Assembly (NCBI RefSeq): GCF_032452875.1
Contig: NC_083868.1
Location: 37,862,537-37,926,536, forward strand
Length of the DNA: 64,000 nt
Direction: 5' to 3'
Origin: Bos javanicus
Lineage: Eukaryota; Chordata; Mammalia; Artiodactyla; Bovidae
Every line of letters starts with the position of its first letter. Position 1 is the stretch's first letter. A model generated the notes under the pieces. It worked only from the letters and a program-made list of their open reading frames with translations. It ran no database searches and had not been told where the DNA came from. Made by a program: the position numbers and the translations under genes. This document shows positions 43,640 through 55,582 of the stretch, piece after piece.

Positions 43640-44779
43640 TATTTTGTTCTGATGTTAAATCTGTATGTCAGAAAATATCATCCACCTGAAATGGTTGAAA
43701 TCTGATGTGGGAAGAAGCAAATCCCCGCCATCTTGTTCCTTCCCACATGTGATTATATTAGTTCATAAATGTAGAAAAGTGTCTCAGTTTCAACTCTTTC
43801 ATTTGTGAGTGACACCAGAAGTTCACAAGGAAGTGATCTTTCCAAATTTCATTTCATAATGAATGTGCTTTCATTTAGTCTTATCTCTCATGCTACACTT
43901 CAGAAAGACAAATCATGTTTGTGTTAGGCCAACCCCACCCAGAATTTCTAAAGCAACTGTTTTTGTGCATGCAAGGCAGCCTGAAACATTCATAATTACC
44001 AATGTTTACATCTGTTTCCAATCTCTAAGGCTGAGCACAGAATTACTCTTATCCTGGGCCTTCCACAGTGGTCCCATTTGTTTATTTATGCTTTGGTTCT
44101 TGAACTGTGTGCAAACATGCACAATGACAACAATGTTATGATACCTGACATCCATCAGATGGTGGGGTTAGTTCACAGGAAGAGGCTTTGGTCTTTAAGA
44201 TGAAGGGATATTTGATCTTCTCCAGTGGAGTCTTGGGCTGAAAACCTAAAAAATAGAAACCCGTTAATCTTAATTGATTTTCGTTAGTGGGTCTTTTTTC
44301 TTTTCCTATAAAATTTTGCAGATTTTTTCCCCACTCAGACTGTATTTGGGGGAAAAAAATGGAACTATATCTTTTCTCTCTTTTTCTCACTACCCATCTA
44401 CCTATGCTTTTAGGTTTAACTCAATCAATAATCATGAATCTGCTTTAACTTGATATTATCTCAATACTGAAATTTTACATAACTCTCTTACTTGAGAATA
44501 GAAACATTTAAACCTTCCATTTATTAGCTCACCATTTTACTATGATGACCTTGCCTAATATTAAGAAGCTATGACCTTAGAATGTTGATTTTTTTTGTTA
44601 GTTCATTGATGCTTTTTCGATATTAGTATGTCCGAAGGAAAATATCTACTCCATAGTACTTACCATTGAATTTATTTTTATTCCTTTTCCATTTTCTAAC
44701 ACGAGATTTATAAATAAAGCCCTGACCTTTATCTTGGGAAGATATTATATAAAGAGCCTTGGGACTCTAAATTCAGTGT
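43640..44779. other. Unique non-coding DNA
   Basis: No recognised repeat or gene over about 1.1 kb. The part near 43930-44070 is a little more GC-rich. The 92-codon frame at 43863-44141 has no known motif. Confidence 0.45.
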
Positions 44780-44896
44780 AGAGAATAATCACACATAGAA
44801 CTTGCTAAAATATAGATTCACTGTCTTTGTTTCTAGAGATTCTGATTCAGTAGATATGAGATATGTCTAAGAAATATGTGTTTTTAAATAGGTATA
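44780..44896 (+). mobile_element. MER5A-like hAT relic
   Basis: The sequence agaacttgctaaaatataga then tctagagattctgattcagt and agatatgagatatgtctaag follows the MER5A core order clearly, with substitutions. Confidence 0.6.
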
Positions 44897-44995
44897 GTCT
44901 GTGGTTCATGCTTTTAGAATACTGGATCAGGTATGTCTTAGGTATGTCTGCTTACCTTTATTTAGATCATTTTCTTCATGTGCAGCATGGTTTGG

Positions 44996-44996
44996 G

Positions 44997-45029
<33 letters not shown>

Positions 45030-45072
45030 ATGTGTGTGTTCATATGTGTGTGTGCACGTGTGTGTGTGTGTA
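44996..45072. repeat. Interrupted (TG)n microsatellite
   Basis: About 75 bp of TG units, with interruptions at gcatg, tcata and gcacg. The frames across it (cysteine/valine repeats) are artefacts. Confidence 0.95.
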
Positions 45073-45219
45073 AGAAGCTTTGTTTCCATTTTCATATGAT
45101 TTCATTTATCACCTGGTATTATCTTCAACAGTTTGACAAAGCTTCTTAAAAGTATTAGTGTCACTCAATTTCTAAATTCAGTAACCTCTTCTGAGTCCTT
45201 ATGCTCTCCTTGATTTTTG

Positions 45220-45520
45220 TGTCATCCACTTCCTTTAAAGATTTATCTTCTTTGGCTTCACAGGATACAGTCCTCTCCCTAGTTCTATGTATCTGATTTC
45301 TCAGGTTCATACTTCTTTTTTAATTCTTCAATTATAGTTGATCTTAATTTTACCTGAATCACATTTTCTTTCCAAATTCCTGACAGCAACGAACACCTCT
45401 TTGTAGTTTCAATCTAAGTGAGCCATATTCTATTTCTATATGTCAGATGTCACTCCTCAGAGTCTGCGTAGGTTAGCAAATTCAAGATGTCCACAACTGA
45501 ATATATTCTTCTTATAAATT
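45220..45520 (+). mobile_element. L2/L3-like LINE relic
   Basis: Weak match: tttggcttcacaggatacag then tcctctccctagttctatgt, and attcaagatgtccacaactg then aatatattctt. This order occurs in CR1-clade mammalian LINEs (L2 or L3). Too diverged to assign. Confidence 0.4.
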
Positions 45521-46348
45521 TAATATATAATTTTTATAAATTCATCACATACATTACCATATTAGAGATTGAAAAGTTCTAAATAGAAAAAAAGCTTCAC
45601 TTAGAGCTTACTCAATTATGTATGAATTGTATTGCTTATTTTTTCATACATAAAATGCATACTATCAGTAATAGTGTTCTAAGTTCCATTTTTGAAATTC
45701 AACTTTAACAATTTTCTATGTTATGAAACTGTCATCTACTATTATCATCATCCCTATGTTACATATATGTCTTATTTCTCTTATCAAATTGAAACCTCAT
45801 GAAGAAAAAGTCAATTTTTGCTTCTTCTACTCCTAACCCAGATCCTAACATGTTTAAATATTTGCCAATGTTTCAGCAGCAAATAGATGGCTCTTTTAAA
45901 AGAAAATGGATACTTACAATTTATATTTGGAATAAAAAATGTAAACCACCTACTTCTCTTTGCAGCTTAAAACTGAGAAAAATCTTCATCAAGATTCTAA
46001 TTTTTCATTACAATGGCTATAGGCATCTCAAGGCTCCTCTGTATGGACCCAGAATATTGGACCTGAAGAAATGTATGGCTATCTTCTGATTGCTGACTGG
46101 GTCAGTCAAGCACTATGAAAGAGTACGGAGGCACGAAGTGTGTCAAATAATCAGAAAATTAGAAACTAATACATCTTTATTATGGTTTATATTGCTGTGT
46201 TTTGGGAAAACTATATCTTCAACCAATTGGGAAGGAAGTAAACAGGCATGATTTAAAAACTCACCTAGTGGATATAGAGCAGTAGAATCATGACCTGAAG
46301 AGTTGACAGTCTCTCTTAACTTGCTCTCCTTGAACTGAAACGACATGA
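45521..46348. other. Unique AT-rich DNA
   Basis: No gene. The 96-codon frame at 45799-46089 is lysine-rich and has no recognisable domain. Confidence 0.5.
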
Positions 46349-46349
46349 A

Positions 46350-46527
46350 ATTCGCTCAGTCGTATCCGACTCTTTACAAAGCCATGGACTATTCAGTCCA
46401 TGGAATTATCCAGGCCAGAATACAGGAGTAGGTAGCCTTTCCCTTCTCTGGGGGATCTTCCCAACCCAGGCATCAAACCCAGGTCTCCTGCATTGCAGGC
46501 AGTTTCTTTACCAGCTGAGCCACCAGT
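46350..46527 (-). mobile_element. Bov-tA SINE
   Basis: In reverse, attcgctcagtcgtatccga through ccatggaattatccaggcca to ccagctgagccaccag. Clear head and core. Confidence 0.9.
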
Positions 46528-46567
46528 CAGCAACCAGTACTAGTTATTCTGCTGACTTTCTGAGTGT

Positions 46568-46772
46568 TAAGTGCGTGAAGTCGTTCGGTTGTGTCCGACT
46601 CTTTGCAACCCCATGGACTGTATGAGCCTACCATGCTCCTCCGTCCATGGGATTTTCCAGGCAAAAGTACTGGAGTGGGTTGCCATTTCCTTCTCCAGAG
46701 GATCTTCCCAACCCGGGGATCGAACCCGGGTCTCCCACATTGTAGGCAGACGCTTTACCGTCTGAGCCACTT
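46568..46772 (-). mobile_element. Bov-tA SINE with intact pol III boxes
   Basis: In reverse, gaagtcgttcggttgtgtcc to ccgtctgagccacttgagac. On the minus strand the head holds an A-box-like TGGCTCAGACGG and a perfect B-box core GGTTCGATCC inside gggttcgatccccggg. It keeps many CpGs, so it is among the least decayed copies here. Confidence 0.93.
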
Positions 46773-48509
46773 GAGACCAAATGACTTAGACTTGAGGAAA
46801 TGTTCCCTTGGCATAAATACAAGCAGAAACAATTCACATTAGAATAAGGGGTGTGTCCATGAGGAGATTCCCTTCTGAAGTTTGAACTTCAGAGGTGCTT
46901 TTTTCTTCTTGGAATGAGACATAAAAGCATCTGGAATGAATAGTTTTCTTTAAACCACTATATTTTTGTTTATATTCAAATTTCACATATTTTCTACATC
47001 AGTTTCAACCTGAAGAGTAGCATCAACATTATGCCCCTCAACAATGCATTTGATTCACATTTCTGGAGTCTAATTTCTCATCTGCTAAGTACCTCCCAGA
47101 GCAAAGTCTATGGTCATAACAATGAACAACTGGAGTAGTCATAATAACAGACAGAAGTATTAGCCCTCCCAGGATATTTGGATTATGTGGTGAACAAACT
47201 TTTACTTTGAAAATACAAATAGCCTTTAATGAATTTGGTCAGTCATTGATACATCTTGACCTCTGACAGTTGTCATGTGATACACCTTGAGTTTTCATTA
47301 GCCAATATGGAAACTGTATTTCCTTGTATGGACATTTCTTCTCTGGGAGGCACTCTCAGTTTCTTATAAATTAACCTCTTCATTATAGGCAGAGTGTCTT
47401 CCATGGTTTTTCTCAACTTTGAAGCGCATTCCCAGACTTGGTGCCCTAGGGATATTCTGATGAACTATGAAATTTGAGAGTCATACCATCACATCCTCCC
47501 TCTCTTGGAAGAATTTCAATATTTTTAGGTAATGAAATTTGAGATAAAGTTCTTAAAGCCATTAATATATTATTTTACTTATCTAAATACTACAGAAAAA
47601 TTAATATGTTCATCTATTTGCTGACCATGCTATATGTTCCAGGATTTTATAAAATTATAATGAAAACTTGAAGGCTTATTTTCATCTTAGTATAGTGAAT
47701 TTTACAAATCAGGGTTGACTAATGACAGTCCATGTTCCTTTGTGTATATCAGATTATTGAGAGGGTCAAGACCATTGTCTCAAAACCACTTGATTCCAAC
47801 ACTGAAAATTGTTAAGTCATTGGTTTGTATTCATATATACTATGTGAGATATTAGTCATCACCTCATGAGAATTCTCATTAGTTTTGAATGTTTTCAAAT
47901 GTAACCAGTATGGCTTCTTCCATAACACTAGGATATTAAAAAACGAGACTCAAGGAGAGAGTTTTAAAATCACAGTAAATATCCTTGTCCCCCACTTCCT
48001 CAGGGAACATAAAATACAAGCTATTTGTGTGAATGCTCTCCTGTCACTTGTCTAAGAAAAGTCTTGGGGACTCAGGGGTGCTGCCTGGACTGTAAAGTTG
48101 CCACTGCTTTTCCTCCTTTCCTTGGACTAAGGAAGAATCCTGGGGTCTGTAACAGAATTAGCAAAGCATAATCTAAAACTGCTAAAACTGATAGCATAAA
48201 AAACATATTACCTTGAGGAGTATCACCCTTCATTAGAGCTGCTTATTAGGATTCCATCCATCAGGTAGAGCTGCTTGGAGATGTCTGAAATATACCCTCT
48301 AGTTTTACAAACCCTATATGTGAGTCTCATACATTTAAGTTTTAGAGGTATATTGGAACCCTCTGTCTCAAGCATACTTTCATCTTTGCATGAGATGTCT
48401 CAAGGCTGAATTTGAGGCATCCAGCTCCAGGCCAGAATCCTCTGTGTGATCTTTCATACCCGACCATAGGTAATTTTACAAGGCTTCACATGGCAGGCCT
48501 CAGGGTAAG
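46773..48509. other. Unique non-coding DNA
   Basis: About 1.7 kb without recognisable repeats or genes. Open frames are short and featureless. Confidence 0.5.
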
Positions 48510-48510
48510 A

Positions 48511-48722
48511 GGGCTTCCCAGGTGGCTCAGCGGTAAAGAAGCCAGCTGCCAGTGCAGGAGATGCAAGAAATGCTGTTTTGATCCTTGGGTTGGGAAGATC
48601 CCCTGGAAGAGGAAATGGCAACCCACTCCAGTAGTCTTGCTGTGATAATCTCAAGGACAGAGGAGACTGGCGGGCTATGGTCCAAGAGGTCACAAAGAGT
48701 CAGACATGACTGAACACGTATC
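48511..48722 (+). mobile_element. Bov-tA SINE
   Basis: The head gggcttcccaggtggctcag, the core ggaagaggaaatggcaaccc and the end agagtcagacatgactgaac are all present. Confidence 0.93.
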
Positions 48723-48829
48723 CCAGACTGAGGGGAAGCTGCCCTCCTCATTCCTGACTTGATGCATGGCCAGCACCTTGCAGTTTTCTGGAGGGAGTTA
48801 TAGCTGAAGACACATGTTTACATGAAAAC

Positions 48830-49145
48830 CTACATCCCTAACCCTTGCCCTCCCTTTAGAGTCCTCTTTTCTCTACTGCTAAATCCTAGCGTTTGCCGGC
48901 TCACTCCAGTGGATCCATAAAATGGCAGGAGCCTTTTGTCCAGCACTATTAGCAGTGGGAGGATCCCTCCATCTGTGCTGATTCACCTGACCCTTGCCTG
49001 GTGCTGTTCTGTGGAAAACACTGGAGCATTAGTGAGCTGGTGTCTATTTTTGCCTCTTACTCACACTATCTCAGTAATAAAGTCTTGATTACTACCTTCA
49101 GTTTGGCTTGTTGTCCTGTCTGACCACCTAGAAACCTGTCAGTTT
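48830..49145 (+). mobile_element. Possible old LTR
   Basis: The segment has an LTR-like order: a C-rich part, then cactatctcagtaataaagt with the AATAAA signal at 49076-49081, then cttgattactaccttcagtt and a T-rich end. Borders and family are unclear, and no flanking duplication was seen. Confidence 0.3.
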
Positions 49146-49957
49146 GACTTGGGAAAGAATGAAGCACACAGGTCTGTACCCAAACACTGCTGGGGATTAA
49201 CAAGAGAGCTGGGGAGAATGTGTCAGGAGGGAATGTTTCTCCTTTTCATCCAGCTACAAGTAACATACCAAATCAAGTTTTCATCTTACTGAAGTTGGCC
49301 AATTTCCACAATATAATACTTTCAGAATGTGAGGTTTATACTTAAAAGAGAGAAGACATGAGTCTCATGTGTCTATACAAATACAAATTGTATATTCCTT
49401 TGATACATATTCTACTTCCTTGAGAATTATTAGGTCACTCTCACTGAATGCCTCTGATGAAAATAAACCAGTGCTTCATATTGTGGCTTACAGGGTACTA
49501 GCAGCTAGAGGGAAAGAATGCACACAATATCCTCCAGTTGTACAAACTACGGTAATGTTTTCCTTCATTGATGTGGCTGACACTTTTAAGCTCAGGCTGG
49601 CAGATGGGACCCAGAGGAAAGTATTGGGGAAAAGAGAGAGAAAAGAAGAGAGGGATAAAAGTGGATTCTTTCAGGTTTCTCTATATGAGCTATAAAAACA
49701 TATGGCTGGCTACCTAGAGACTTCAACCCAGTTTTGCAGGTCATCTTGCTCATTATAGAAGACCCTTTAACAAATTGGGTTCTCTTAGACAGAAGCGTAG
49801 TATTGGGTAAGTTGTGCATGCCTCAACTCCAGGGCACTATGCTCATAGCCACTTCTTAACTTTAGTTCACACAACTCTGTGGTGCAATTCCAGGAAACTG
49901 GATTACTCCAGTTTTCTCAAAGATAACTTCTATTTATCACAGGTAGAAACGCTCCTA
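49146..49957. other. Unique non-coding DNA
   Basis: The 108-codon plus frame at 49369-49695 includes a polar KRERKEERDK stretch encoded by a purine-rich run. It has no known domain and no gene context. Confidence 0.5.
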
Positions 49958-50175
49958 ATTGTTGTTGTTGTTTATCCACTAAGTTGTGTCTGACTCTTTT
50001 GCTATCCCACAGACTGTAACCTGCCAGAATCCTCTGTTCATGGGATTTCCCAGGCAAGAATACTGCAGTAGGTTGCCATTTCCTTCTCCAGAGGATCTCC
50101 TCCACCCAGGGATCAAACCTGCATCTCCTACATTGGCAGGAAGATTCTGTATCACTGAGCCAACAGGGAAGCCCA
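49958..50175 (-). mobile_element. Bov-tA SINE with TTG-rich tail
   Basis: In reverse it starts ttgttgttgttgtttatcca (complement of an AAC tail), then taagttgtgtctgactcttt, the core and the head tcactgagccaacagggaag. Its tail matches the AAC-tailed BovB group at 29.3-30.5 kb. Confidence 0.92.
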
Positions 50176-51357
50176 AACATTCCAATAGAATCAAATAATC
50201 CCAGAAGGTCAGGTACACAATGCTCAATATTCCATCCAAAGAACACTCACAACCTCTTGGCACGTCTTAAAGTCCTGCACAAAGACCTAATTTAGCATAT
50301 TTGTCATAATAGTAGTGCTGTTAAGATTTTGCTAAAACTCATTAAAGCTTTATCTTGATAAATTAGAAGAAATCATATTTTATTTTGATTTTTAAATTGA
50401 TTACTTATGAAACTGAAAGCACTTTTTTCCTAAGTGAAAAATAAAATAAGTGAATTTTATAAACAAAAGCTTAACCATTTATTTACCTTAGTTTGCAACT
50501 AACAGTTAAAAATTTCAATGTTAAAATTCTCAAACAGTAAGTGGACTGGTGACTCTATTTGAAATATATATTGATCTCTGAATGTAAGAATCTTAACTGC
50601 ACTGCCAAGTTGGAATAATATTAACTAATTTGAAAGAAGGCAAGGAAAAAATTCTTCCATAAATTTTAATCACTTTATGTTTCAAGGTAATATATCAAAA
50701 ACTAACTATAACCACTTATCTTTTATTTTGCCCCAGTGATTTTTCCATATTTTTTTTACAGGTCAGTAACTAGAGCATGAAAGGTGATTCTTCAATCTCC
50801 TAAAGGTTTTTTAAAAAATAAAAACCAAGTGATTTAAGTACTATAAAAATAATTGTGTTTTGAAATTTACATTTACTGCTTAGTGGTAAATAATGTGAAA
50901 AACAACTTACTTCTTTCTGTCTTACAACTGCCTTTTTTTTTAGCTTTTGGATATATATTGCCAATCTTGGATACATATTGCCAACTAAATGAAAGAAAAC
51001 TCATAGATCTTTTTTGAAATTACTCTTATTTTATTTCTGACCAGTTTAAACCTAACTACAACCTGTAGATTTGCAGAATTTCATGATTATTTACATTCAT
51101 ATTGTTTCTGTACCATCCAATGAATATGACAGAATACAGAAATAAACTTTCACCCTGTAATGTGTCACTTTAATACATACACAAAAAATCTAGGTATCAC
51201 CTTATTCATATCTCTCCCATGTGAAGACTCTACAACTGCTTTTGCCCTACAAAGAGACAGACTTAATCCATCTTGTCCACTAAAAGTATAAGAAGTCTTT
51301 CACCAGCCATGAAAGTGACAGAAAATATTTGACTTCTCAGCATCTTTGGAATGCATC
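50176..51357. other. Unique AT-rich DNA
   Basis: About 1.2 kb with no recognised repeat or gene. A short imperfect duplication (gccaatcttggatacatatt) is visible near 50948-50985. Confidence 0.5.
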
Positions 51358-51371
51358 TTAGGAGCTGCTTG

Positions 51372-51496
51372 GAGAAGGAAATCGCAACCCACTTCAGTAT
51401 TCTTGTCTGGAAAATCCCATGGACAGAGGAATGTGGCAGGCTATAGTCCATGGGGTCGCAAAGAGTCGAACACGACTGAGTGACTTCATTTTCACT
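51372..51496 (+). mobile_element. Bov-A monomer SINE
   Basis: It starts gagaaggaaatcgcaaccca, has no tRNA head and ends gacttcattttcac. It is flanked by a perfect 14-bp duplication, TTAGGAGCTGCTTG, at 51358-51371 and 51497-51510. The exact duplication suggests a fairly recent insertion next to the candidate regulatory block. Confidence 0.95.
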
Positions 51497-51510
51497 TTAG
51501 GAGCTGCTTG

Positions 51511-52310
51511 ATCTGGCACCTCAGTGCCAACTTTGTTTCTCGGCTCCACAACTACAGGGTTGTTTCGTTTCAAGTCACGGACTCTGGATACCAACCAAAC
51601 TGGCAGATGAAAAATAACTCAGCCGGGGCCATTTCACCCACCAGTAATCTCTGTGTGTGAGATAATTCCTCCCTGAGGTTTCTTTCTCTCCTCCACTGTG
51701 TTTTTAAAGGCCTAACGCAGGGCAGCAGGCTGGTGCCACTGTCTAAGGTTTCAATTAAGACATGTGCAGCTAGCAAAGAAGTAGCAAGCAGGCCTCCACA
51801 ACAATGCCTCCTGTTTCGCTCTCCGTTCAAGTCCAGGGATGGCAAGATGCTTGAAAAATGTCGTTCATTAATCCCCACAACAGCCCCCGGAGGTTGAGAG
51901 GACAGAGAGAGTCAGCCACAGGATCAGGCTTGAATAGTCTCTCTGTTGGTTGTGTACATTTGGAGCTGACTGTGAAATCTATGTGGATGTACTGAACCCT
52001 CTGGTTAACCTCATGGTGCAAATGCGTTGATCAAAGGCACTCTGTCAGTATCTGATTAAGAGCCATGTAAGAGCACTGAAGACATTTCCTTCTGGTTAAC
52101 AACTCTGATTACAGGGGCTCCTGGAGTGAGTTTTCCTGTAAGCATTCAAGTAGGTCCCCGGGCTCCAGCTGGAGCTCTAGGGTTTCCCAATGGCAGAGCT
52201 TCCTGTTGCTGAAGGCTTCAATTCATTCACAGCTTGTAAATCAGTAGCCTGTAAATCAACAGATTGAGCTACTACTGTTTAAAACACAGTTTCCTCAACA
52301 AGCTTCCTTC
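51511..52310. promoter_or_regulatory. Candidate conserved regulatory block
   Basis: About 800 bp without repeats, with more G+C and CpG than the surroundings. It holds a TCF/LEF-type GATCAAAGG near 52030, several ATTA homeodomain cores (tcaattaaga, ttcattaatcc, tctgattaag, tgattacagg) and a cagctggagctc stretch. It is bounded by a young SINE. This would fit a developmental enhancer, but only cross-species comparison can show conservation. No exon is supported. Confidence 0.35.
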
Positions 52311-52579
52311 TGGTTTTGTTTTCATATATCAAGGGCATGAAAAAAAAAAAAAGAGGCCAATTTTTAACACCTGGACCGATGGGGACTCAGCGGGAGAGGT
52401 ATGCTACACAAGTTCTGCAGTTTTGTTTTTGTTTCAGTAGAGCAAGGATTTAGTGGCTAAAGTCAAGATAGCATTTACTTAGAGAAATGATAGAGGCCCA
52501 TTTGAGGGAAACTGCAAATCACAATTGCTTCATGCATTTCATCCATTTTAAATGTCTGATAAGAAATATAAAGCTAAAG

Positions 52580-52660
52580 CCATGGATCAAACCCAGGTCT
52601 CCCACATTGCAGGCAGAATCTTTACAGTCTGAGCTGCCAGGGAAGCCAGTAGGTTCATAG
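52580..52660 (-). mobile_element. Bov-tA head fragment
   Basis: In reverse, ccatggatcaaacccaggtc through cccacattgcaggcagaatc to ctgagctgccagggaagcca: the tRNA-derived part only. Confidence 0.85.
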
Positions 52661-52719
52661 AGTACCATTTATAACATGCAGAACAGTGTCTAGAAGTGGT
52701 ATCCTGTTGTAATCATGTA

Positions 52720-53670
52720 GGTGTTTTCAGTTTTGTTCTGTAATAAACACGAAGCACCTTTTGTTTACATCTGAGTCTCTGCAGAATATCTGTAGGATAT
52801 AATTCCCAAACACGAAATTCTCAAGTTAAAGGGAATATAACTATTTGATAATTACTTGTTCCACATAGAAATTTACATTTTCTATTTACATTTCTACATT
52901 TACATATAAGAAAATGTGTGATTTCATTAACATGTAGCTTTTGTTTCATTTACCTTAATTTAACTTGAAGTTGAGCATGTTTTTATTTTTTGAAAATTCA
53001 TTCTTATTTTATTTTATGGTAACTTCTGTTTTCATAACCTATATACCATCTTGTTAACGAGTTGTGTTAATAACTTTTACCTAGTTATTTACAGAAGCAC
53101 TTTAAACACTAAGTAAATAATTGAACTGTTATAGTTTTTGCAACTATGTTTCCGAAGTGCTCCTTTGTCTTATGATTCTGTTCATGCCATTTATATGGTT
53201 TATTAAATTAATTTAAATTCTCATGCTTTCTCAGTTTGATGTTATGTAAAGTAATTCTACCTCCATATCTTAATCATATAAGACATTCTCCCATGTTTTC
53301 TTCAAGTGTATTTTGGTTTCTTTTTATACTAGTCCATGAGAAAAATTCTTTAAGGAGTCAGATACAAATCTAAATATTTCTCAGATAGCTTAATTGTTAA
53401 AATGTTATCAATTAATCTGTCTTTTCCACATTTATAAGTGGTGACACCTTCACTACATAATATATTCCCTTATACATGTTGATTTATCCATTCATGTGTC
53501 AGTATCTATGCTGGCATTTCAAATATATTTTAATAATTGTTTGAGCTAGCTTTGCCCAATTACATTTGTTTTTTAGATATCTTGTACCTCTGATTATATA
53601 TTTTTGCCATATGACTTATGGAATCAAATTTGGTTAAAAATTAAGCCAGTTGTGAATTTGTTGGAATTAT
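52720..53670 (-). mobile_element. Old L1 (L1M/L1ME-type) fragment
   Basis: The plus strand carries the complement of L1 3' ORF2 and downstream sequence in the expected order: gagtctctgcagaatatctg, tcaagttaaagggaatataa, then far downstream gacattctcccatgttttct and acatgttgatttatccattc. It is very diverged and AT-rich. Confidence 0.6.
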
Positions 53671-53685
53671 ACTAAAATTTCAGAT

Positions 53686-53908
53686 TAGGCATCAGCAAAT
53701 TTCAACTGATAGACCAAATCTAACATTTCACTTGTCTTTATAAATAAAAGTTTTATTGGAACACAGCCATAATTATTCATTTAGGTACTACCTGTGGTTG
53801 CTTTTGTGCTGTAACAAAAGAGGTAAGAAGATGTGACAGAGAGTATATGAATGATAAAACCAAAAATATTTAATATTTGGACCTACACAGAAAAAGATTG
53901 TTGATCTT
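53686..53908 (+). mobile_element. hAT-type non-autonomous DNA transposon
   Basis: Near full length: aggcatcagcaaatttcaac, accaaatctaacatttcact, then tttataaataaaagttttat, tggaacacagccataattat, gtgacagagagtatatgaat and acagaaaaagattgttgatc. Same family as the minus-strand copy at 42021-42206. Confidence 0.8.
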
Positions 53909-53939
53909 AGTTGTGGAATAATGTTTTAGTTTATTATAT

Positions 53940-54635
53940 TTCCAAATTTCCAATGTAATCACCAATTCTCACTGTCTCAACACAATAAAATTGTATTCTT
54001 CATGCTTACTTTTAATTCATAGCAATTTAGTGAGCATGGAAGGGATTGGCACTTCTTCTAATGGCTACTCAGGGACACAGGCTAATAGAATCTTCATCTT
54101 GAAACTTTCTACCATAAGTTTTATATAAAAAAAAAAGTCACAATGGAAACATGTTAAATCATGCACTGGCATTTAAAGCTCTTTCCTAGAAGTGACACAT
54201 GTAACTTCTCATGTTTACTGACCAAAGAAAATCACATGGCCATATTTAAATTCAAGGTAACATGAAAGTCAATTCTATATGTCCAGAAGAAAAAAGTGAC
54301 ACACAAGTTTTGGTGTACAGTTTTAATGTCTATCATAATAAATAAGAAGAATTGCCATTTCTTGAATATCCAAAAATTTTATATGAATGGAAAATTAAAA
54401 TGTTATATCAGATCTTTTCATAATATATTTACTTCCTTCAAACAGATCTTGAACAATTTTTGACATATTGAGTGCTTAGTCCCATTATTTCTGTTTTTAA
54501 TGTAAATGGGGTTTCTAATTACTTTTGTTTACATGTTAAAAGCTATTGACTTTAATGTATGACTTTTTATTCCTAGCCATATTATTAAAGACTAGAACCA
54601 TTCTTAGTGAGTTTTTAAATGTTCCCCTTGGGTTT
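53940..54635. other. Unique AT-rich DNA
   Basis: Nothing recognised. Confidence 0.5.
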
Positions 54636-54917
54636 TCTGCTGCTGCTACTGCTGCTGCTAAGTCACTTCAGTCGTGTCCGACTCTGTGCGATCCCATAGA
54701 TGGCAGCCCACTAGGCTCCTCTGTCCCTAGGATTCTCCAAGCAAGAATACCAGAGTGGGTTGCCATTTCCTTCTCCAATGCATGAAAGTGAAAAGTGAAA
54801 GTCAAGTCGCTCAGTCACGCCTGACTTTTAGCAACCCCATGGACTGGAGCCTACCAGGCTCCTCCGTCCATGGGATTTTTCCAGGCAAGAGTACTGGAGT
54901 GGGGTGCCATTGCCTTC
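54636..54917 (-). mobile_element. Bov-A2 SINE
   Basis: In reverse it starts tctgctgctgctactgctgc, then taagtcacttcagtcgtgtc, two Bov-A monomers with the gaaagtgaaaagtgaaagtc linker, ending gtgccattgccttcatt. Confidence 0.95.
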
Positions 54918-55379
54918 ATTCACAATATTAATTCTGCCTTTGACTTAGTTTATATTCGACATGCTTTCAAAGGCCAAATTTTCCAAGTGTGCTTGACCTG
55001 AATTGATATCCTACAGTTCATTGATTCTTTCATTTATTCATTCACTCATTTAATAGTCAATTAATATTTAACATAAAAATAGTGCTTTATTATGCAATAT
55101 AGATTGAAAGATGAATAAAACAGAATAAGTACCAACTTTGGGGAACTCATTTTACACAGCCAGAAATATTCATAGATAATCATACAATTTGAAAATCCCA
55201 TATGAGAGATTAAAGTAAGGTCATGTAGAAAAACCTAGTAAAGTATGTCAAACCTGATATGAGATTTAGGAATGACTGAATGAGTAAGTATAACAAATAC
55301 CCCAAAGTCTTGAAAACAAACATATTTACATCTTAAAAGATTTGTGTCATTTTTCAGCATGCATATTTACCTTTTTGTT
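54918..55379. other. Unique AT-rich DNA
   Basis: A short run of related attcattcactcattta units lies near 55026-55052. No gene. Confidence 0.5.
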
Positions 55380-55463
55380 TTGTTCAGTTGCTCAGTTGTG
55401 TCCAACTCTTTGCAACCCCATGGACTGCAGCACCCCAGGCTTCCCTGTCCTACACCATCTCCT
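55380..55463 (-). mobile_element. Short BovB 3' end
   Basis: In reverse, ttgttcagttgctcagttgt through catggactgcagcaccccag to cttccctgtcctacaccatc. Only the last ~85 bp of BovB are present. Confidence 0.85.
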
Positions 55464-55519
55464 TTTGAAAACTATTAATTCCAAAATATCAGGACAGTGT
55501 GACTTCTTTTAAAATTTCT

Positions 55520-55582
55520 TGCTGCAGCACCTAGTATTATTGCACCTTCAGTGAACTCTCAATAAATTGTGACTAAATTCAT
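55520..55582 (+). mobile_element. L2/MIR-type 3' end relic
   Basis: The sequence ctgcagcacctagtattatt then gcaccttcagtgaactctca and ataaattgtgac resembles the common L2/MIR 3' terminus. Short and diverged. Confidence 0.4.

Noticed and set aside
44863..45149. Cysteine/valine-rich ORFs
   Set aside because: They are translations of the (TG)n microsatellite in different frames. The same applies to the frames at 7980-8431.
46568..46772. tRNA gene on the minus strand
   Set aside because: A- and B-box sequences are present because this is a tRNA-derived SINE. The Bov-A body follows and no mature tRNA cloverleaf ends are present.
49369..49695. 108-codon ORF with a charged stretch
   Set aside because: The charge comes from a purine-rich run. 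No known domain or splice structure supports coding.
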